34,427 nucleotides of DNA from contig NZ_JRFU01000129.1 of the NCBI RefSeq assembly GCF_003122485.1, forward strand, positions 1 through 34,427, given 5' to 3'. How positions within the stretch are numbered: position 1 is the stretch's first letter; the number at the start of each line of letters is the position of its first letter. The position numbers and the translations under genes are program-made. Below the pieces are notes generated by a model, which worked only from the letters and a program-made list of their open reading frames with translations, made no database searches and was not told the DNA's origin. This stretch comes from Eubacterium ramulus (GTDB taxonomy: Bacteria > Bacillota > Clostridia > Lachnospirales > Lachnospiraceae). Positions 30,723 through 34,427 of the stretch are shown here, piece by piece.

Positions 30723-33700
30723 TTAACTGATCTGCCAACGCACATGGCTTCCGTTTTCGTCCTTACTTACGATAAGCTGATCGTCAATCTCCTGCTTTAA
30801 CTCCGTCACATGGGAAATGATACCGATGAGTTTGCTTCCGCCTGCCATCTCCTGCAGCACACGCACTGCCTGATTTCTGGAATTTTCATCCAGAGAACCA
30901 AATCCCTCATCGATAAACATCACGTCCAGATGAATTGCCGCGGAACTTTCCTGAATCTGATCCGCCATACCAAGTGCCAGTGACAATGCCGCCATAAAGG
31001 ACTCTCCACCGGATAAGGTACGCACTTCCCGCACTTTTCCGGTAACAGCAGAATACACCATCAGGTCAAGACCATGGTTTCTGCCTTCACCGGCTTTTTC
31101 CAGATCATACATCCGCAGTTCAAACTGTCCCGCAGACATTTCCAGGAAACGCCGGTTTGCCGCATACAGAATTTTCTCCAGATACTGCCGCTGCACAAAG
31201 GTTTCCAGATCCATACGGGAACCGCTGACATTGCCTGCCAGACGGTTGTACAGTTCATTGATCCGCTGATGCTGCGCCAGAATCTGCGCACGGTTTTCCA
31301 TTTTTGGCTTCAAAATATCATAAGCTGCACAGTCAGTCCGTGTATACTGATTCCATTGCTCCTGTTCGTTTCTCAGGTTCTGCAACTGATTTTCAGCTTC
31401 TTCACGCTTCTGCATGATTGCTTCCAGATCCGGTTTTGGCTGCTCTCCGATCTGCTCTTTTGCAGAAGTGTAGATGCCCTGCGCCCGCGCCAGTTTTTCT
31501 TTGTAGACATTGATTTCCTGCTGAAACATTTCTGCGTCTTTTGCAGTATACTTCTGTGTCAGTTCCTGCCATTTTTCTTCCGTCAGATCACGTTCCGTCA
31601 ACAATGCCTTGTATTCCGTCTGGCGCTGCCTCCGCGCTTCCACCAGCTTCGGGAGTTCCTCCCGATAGCGGTGTTCCAGCACCTGCACCTTATCCAGCGT
31701 CTGTCGCGCCTGCTCCGTCAGCTTCGCTGCCTTCGCATAGGCTTCATCCGCTTGCATCTTGGCTCCATTTACGCTTTCTAACTCACGCTCTGCCTCTTCT
31801 TTTGATGCAAAGGTAAGCAAACCGGTGAGATTTTTTAATACCGCACGGCTGCTCTCAAGCTCTGTCTGTACGCTCTGCTGATGTACCTTTGCTTTCTGTA
31901 ATGCTTCTTCCAGCTGCACTTTTTCAGCTTCTGCATTCTGTAACTGATTTTGCACCTTTTCCAGCAGTTTCACATCTGCCAGCAGTTCTTTTCCTTCTAA
32001 TTCCAGTTCTTTCTGACTGGCATCTACGACCGCCTCTACCAGGGCAAGTTCCATCATTTCCGGAATTTCTTGCAAGCTGTCCTGCATATGTCCGAACAAC
32101 TTTTCAACCGCATTTTTTGCAATCAGTTCTTTTTCCTCTGCCAGCGCGCCTGCTGCATGTGCCCTCAGTGCACATGTCTCCTGCTCTGCCCGCAGTTTCT
32201 CAATTTCCAGACTCATCTCATCCAGTTTTTCCCGGGTGATCTCGCTGTGTTCCTCTGCAAGTTCGCAGGGAGCTGGATGCTCCACGGAACCGCACACCGG
32301 GCATGGCTGCCCCGGCTTTAACTGTTCCTTTGCGAGCAGTCCCGCCTGCATGTTAAAAAAGATCTGACGCATGGTTTCGTATCTGCCGTGTGCTTCCTGA
32401 TAGTTCTTGCTTGCATCCGAAAATTCTTTCTGCTCAGCTTCTACGATTTTCTTCTGCTTTGTCGATTCCGCATGGAGTTTCTTTGCCTCCTGCACTTCCT
32501 CTGCTAATGCTTCTGCTTCTTTTTTCTGATTTTCCCAGTAAGCCAGCTTCGTCGGCGCATCTTTTTTAGCTTCCTCCTGCGCTTTCCACTGCTGAATCTG
32601 TGACTCTAATTGTTTCTGCTTTTCTTCTGCCTGTTTTGCTTCCTGTTCTGCTGACTTCTGCTCCGCTTCTTTTTTCTGTATCTGCGCTGTCACATCTGCA
32701 ATCTTCCGGAAAGTTTCCAATGCCTGATTGACGCGCTCTGCCACACGGTTGTATGCCGCATTCTGCTTCTGCTGTTCCGCTCCGGTTGTTTTTTCCTGTT
32801 CGGCTGCTTCCTGTACATTTTTCAATAATTCTGGCAGCTGCTGTTCACAATTTTGCAGTTCTTTTTCGGTGTTTTCAATTAATTGCATGCTATCCTGCAA
32901 ACGTTTAAAACCACTCTGAATCTCATAAGCACTGCGAATCTGTCCGGTCAACAGTTCCTGTTTTTGCATCTGCTCTGCCTCCGCTTTGCATTCGTCCAGA
33001 ACAGTCTTTGCCTGCTCCAGCTGCTGATACACCTGTAAAAGCTGTTCTGCTTTGGCAAACTTCTCCTGCGCCTGGTTTCGTTCCTGCTCTGCCGCCTGCA
33101 ACTGCGCCTTGATCTCCTGCTGCTTTTCCTGCAAATATGCGCACAACTGCTCCAGTTCTTCCAGCAGCTGCTCCATATCGGTCACAAGAAACTGTTCCGA
33201 ACGGATTACTTTTTCTTTGATTTCCTGCACGATGTCCGCACGCTCATACTGTTCCGGAATTTCGATATGCCCGGCTTCCGTCTGGCACTCGGTACGGATC
33301 ACGGCGATTTCCTGCTGTTTTTCCTTGCGGCGTTGTCCAAGTTCCTCCACAATTTTCTGATACGGCTCCGTGTTGAACAGTTTTCGGAAAATCACTTTTT
33401 TCTCATCGGATTTTGCCCGCAGCAATTCCATAAATTCCCCTTGGGCGATCATAGCAACCTGCATAAACTGTCCCTTGGTCAGTCCCAGAATCTCCACCAG
33501 TTTCTCATCCGTTTCCTTCTTATTCTGGGAAAATTCTGTCTGATCTGGTAAAATCAGTGAAACGGTCTCTTTTTCTTCTTTCGTTCCGGTTCCACGTTTC
33601 AACGGACGGATATGCCGCGGGGTTCTTCTCACCGTATAAACCTGTCGGCTGGCGCCATCCCCTTCGGAAAATGTCAACTCCACGAAAGGATCTAACTCCG

Positions 33701-33920
33701 GCTTTGCATACTGACTCTGCAATTCGTTTCCGCTTTTTTTATTTGTGCCGGAACTTGCTTCCCCATACAGGGCAAACACAATCGCATCAAAAATTGTTGT
33801 TTTACCCGCACCTGTATCGCCCGTGATCAGAAATAAATTCTGCTCCGGCTTTTCAAAATCAATGGTTCCCGGTTTTACATAGGAGCCAAACGCCTGCATC
33901 GTTAATTTCAATGGTTTCAT
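30723..33920 (-). CDS. sbcC: Exonuclease subunit SbcC (Rad50-like ATPase)
   Basis: SbcC is the SMC/Rad50-type ATPase that, with the SbcD nuclease, opens hairpins and trims DNA ends. Of the 1065 residues, the N-terminal half of the ATPase holds Walker A GDTGAGKT (34-41) and the Q-loop region (AQGEFMELLRAKSDEKK). Two long Glu/Gln/Lys-rich coiled-coil arms flank the zinc hook CPVCG near 538-542. The C-terminal half has the ABC signature TLSGGESF near 970 and Walker B MFIDEGFGSLDE near 1000. All functional motifs are intact. Its ATG overlaps the sbcD stop (ATGA). Hairpin-cutting by SbcDC is of interest because the window holds large palindromes, for example at 7375-7577. Confidence 0.96.
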   Translation of the reverse strand: MKPLKLTMQAFGSYVKPGTIDFEKPEQNLFLITGDTGAGKTTIFDAIVFALYGEASSGTNKKSGNELQSQYAKPELDPFVELTFSEGDGASRQVYTVRRTPRHIRPLKRGTGTKEEKETVSLILPDQTEFSQNKKETDEKLVEILGLTKGQFMQVAMIAQGEFMELLRAKSDEKKVIFRKLFNTEPYQKIVEELGQRRKEKQQEIAVIRTECQTEAGHIEIPEQYERADIVQEIKEKVIRSEQFLVTDMEQLLEELEQLCAYLQEKQQEIKAQLQAAEQERNQAQEKFAKAEQLLQVYQQLEQAKTVLDECKAEAEQMQKQELLTGQIRSAYEIQSGFKRLQDSMQLIENTEKELQNCEQQLPELLKNVQEAAEQEKTTGAEQQKQNAAYNRVAERVNQALETFRKIADVTAQIQKKEAEQKSAEQEAKQAEEKQKQLESQIQQWKAQEEAKKDAPTKLAYWENQKKEAEALAEEVQEAKKLHAESTKQKKIVEAEQKEFSDASKNYQEAHGRYETMRQIFFNMQAGLLAKEQLKPGQPCPVCGSVEHPAPCELAEEHSEITREKLDEMSLEIEKLRAEQETCALRAHAAGALAEEKELIAKNAVEKLFGHMQDSLQEIPEMMELALVEAVVDASQKELELEGKELLADVKLLEKVQNQLQNAEAEKVQLEEALQKAKVHQQSVQTELESSRAVLKNLTGLLTFASKEEAERELESVNGAKMQADEAYAKAAKLTEQARQTLDKVQVLEHRYREELPKLVEARRQRQTEYKALLTERDLTEEKWQELTQKYTAKDAEMFQQEINVYKEKLARAQGIYTSAKEQIGEQPKPDLEAIMQKREEAENQLQNLRNEQEQWNQYTRTDCAAYDILKPKMENRAQILAQHQRINELYNRLAGNVSGSRMDLETFVQRQYLEKILYAANRRFLEMSAGQFELRMYDLEKAGEGRNHGLDLMVYSAVTGKVREVRTLSGGESFMAALSLALGMADQIQESSAAIHLDVMFIDEGFGSLDENSRNQAVRVLQEMAGGSKLIGIISHVTELKQEIDDQLIVSKDENGSHVRWQIS

Positions 33921-34427
33921 TCTGCCGCACCTCCCGTAAACACCGTGTTCACCACATCCTGTAAAATCTCTTTTTCCTCATCTGTAGTATCACCTAAAAA
34001 TGAACAACAGGTGTCAAATGGATCAATTTTTTCCTGCGCTTTCCATGCCTCCGCATACTCCCGCTGCGTCAGCATTTCCCGACGGATTTCTAATAAATAT
34101 GGAAACGCTGCACGAATCCGATCCTGCGTGTCAAAATCCGGTTGATCTGTCAGTGTTACAGATACATAATCCACGCAGGACTGCGCCAGCACTTCCTCTG
34201 TACTTCCTTTCAAAACCTTAATCTCACGCAACGGTTTTAACGGAAGCACCCGTGTCTGCACCTCGCCTTTTGCTCCAAGTTCTACTTCAATCACACCTTT
34301 TTCCTGTCCTGCCTCACTGACGGAGCAAGCCAATGGCGTACCGCAATAACGATAATATTCACTTCCCACTTTCATTGGTTTATGAATGTGTCCCAATGCG
34401 GCATAATCAAACACCTGCAATACTTCC
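33917..34427 (-). CDS. sbcD: Exonuclease subunit SbcD (Mre11-like), 5' part outside the window
   Basis: Only the C-terminal ~170 residues are present; the frame stays open to the last base, and a TTG at 34420 is internal and not a start. The visible start FDYAALGHIHKP is the metal-binding GHIH motif of the calcineurin-like phosphoesterase core, followed by YRYCGTPLACSVSEAGQEKG and the C-terminal capping domain. Family members are about 370-410 residues, so somewhat more than half is missing, including the N-terminal DxH and D motifs. It is coupled to sbcC by an ATGA overlap. Confidence 0.95.
   Translation of the reverse strand, partial: EVLQVFDYAALGHIHKPMKVGSEYYRYCGTPLACSVSEAGQEKGVIEVELGAKGEVQTRVLPLKPLREIKVLKGSTEEVLAQSCVDYVSVTLTDQPDFDTQDRIRAAFPYLLEIRREMLTQREYAEAWKAQEKIDPFDTCCSFLGDTTDEEKEILQDVVNTVFTGGAAE

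Noticed and set aside
33917-34420. SbcD as a complete 167-residue gene starting at 34420
   Set aside because: The codon is TTG with no ribosome binding site and the sequence begins in the middle of the phosphoesterase core, so the gene continues beyond the window.

Overview
The window looks like chromosomal DNA of a spore-forming, low-to-mid GC Firmicute of the class Clostridia, most likely a gut Lachnospiraceae. The pointers are the block ftsH-hpt-tilS-spoIIE-divIC-yabQ-yabP-rqcP-hup, an archaeal/eukaryote-type prolyl-tRNA synthetase behind a T-box leader, a CotS-family spore coat kinase, two GH13 proteins and strong AGGAGG-type ribosome binding sites. All 24 protein genes that I accept lie on the minus strand. 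The upstream gene of each pair is therefore at the higher coordinate. I saw no rRNA, tRNA, CRISPR array, prophage or intact transposon.

Layout, low to high coordinate. 1-47: a solo IS200/IS605 (TnpB-type) right-end sequence. 186-1570: an LCP-family cell-wall ligase gene with a small zinc-ribbon gene overlapping its stop. 1797-2540: an unknown 247-residue protein whose promoter carries three Spo0A-box-like sites. 2888-4661: a BlaI repressor and a membrane M56 metallopeptidase sensor, with a candidate operator on the promoter. 5019-7127: a cytoplasmic neopullulanase-type GH13 enzyme. 7128-7848: a large gap with a ~200-bp palindromic element and a candidate small RNA ending in a strong terminator. 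7849-16025: the housekeeping/sporulation cluster, from ftsH to hup in coordinate order. 16171-22167: phosphoglucomutase, a CotS-like protein, CCA-adding enzyme and ProRS with its T-box (22168-22480). 22566-26417: a 1283-residue secreted pullulanase homologue with cysteine-rich repeats. 26570-29637: an HscC-like Hsp70 and a membrane J-protein. 29784-30404: a flavoprotein. 30723-34427: sbcC and the 3' part of sbcD, which runs off the window.

Several genes act together. Sporulation control is visible at three promoters: spoIIE (21-bp spacer, typical of Spo0A-activated genes), yabP (SigmaE-like) and the unknown 1797-2540 gene (tandem 0A boxes). Glucan use is represented by the GH13 enzyme at 5019 and phosphoglucomutase. 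The secreted pullulanase homologue appears to have lost the key residues of its active site and may bind rather than cut glucan.

The best candidates for something undescribed are: the catalytically degenerate, cysteine-rich surface pullulanase; the small RNA at about 7591-7695, with C-rich and anti-Shine-Dalgarno segments; the Spo0A-box unknown gene; the Hsp70/membrane J-protein pair in which the J-domain HPD motif reads HPE; and a CotS-family protein that lacks both catalytic aspartates and has its ribosome binding site buried in a 20-bp stem.
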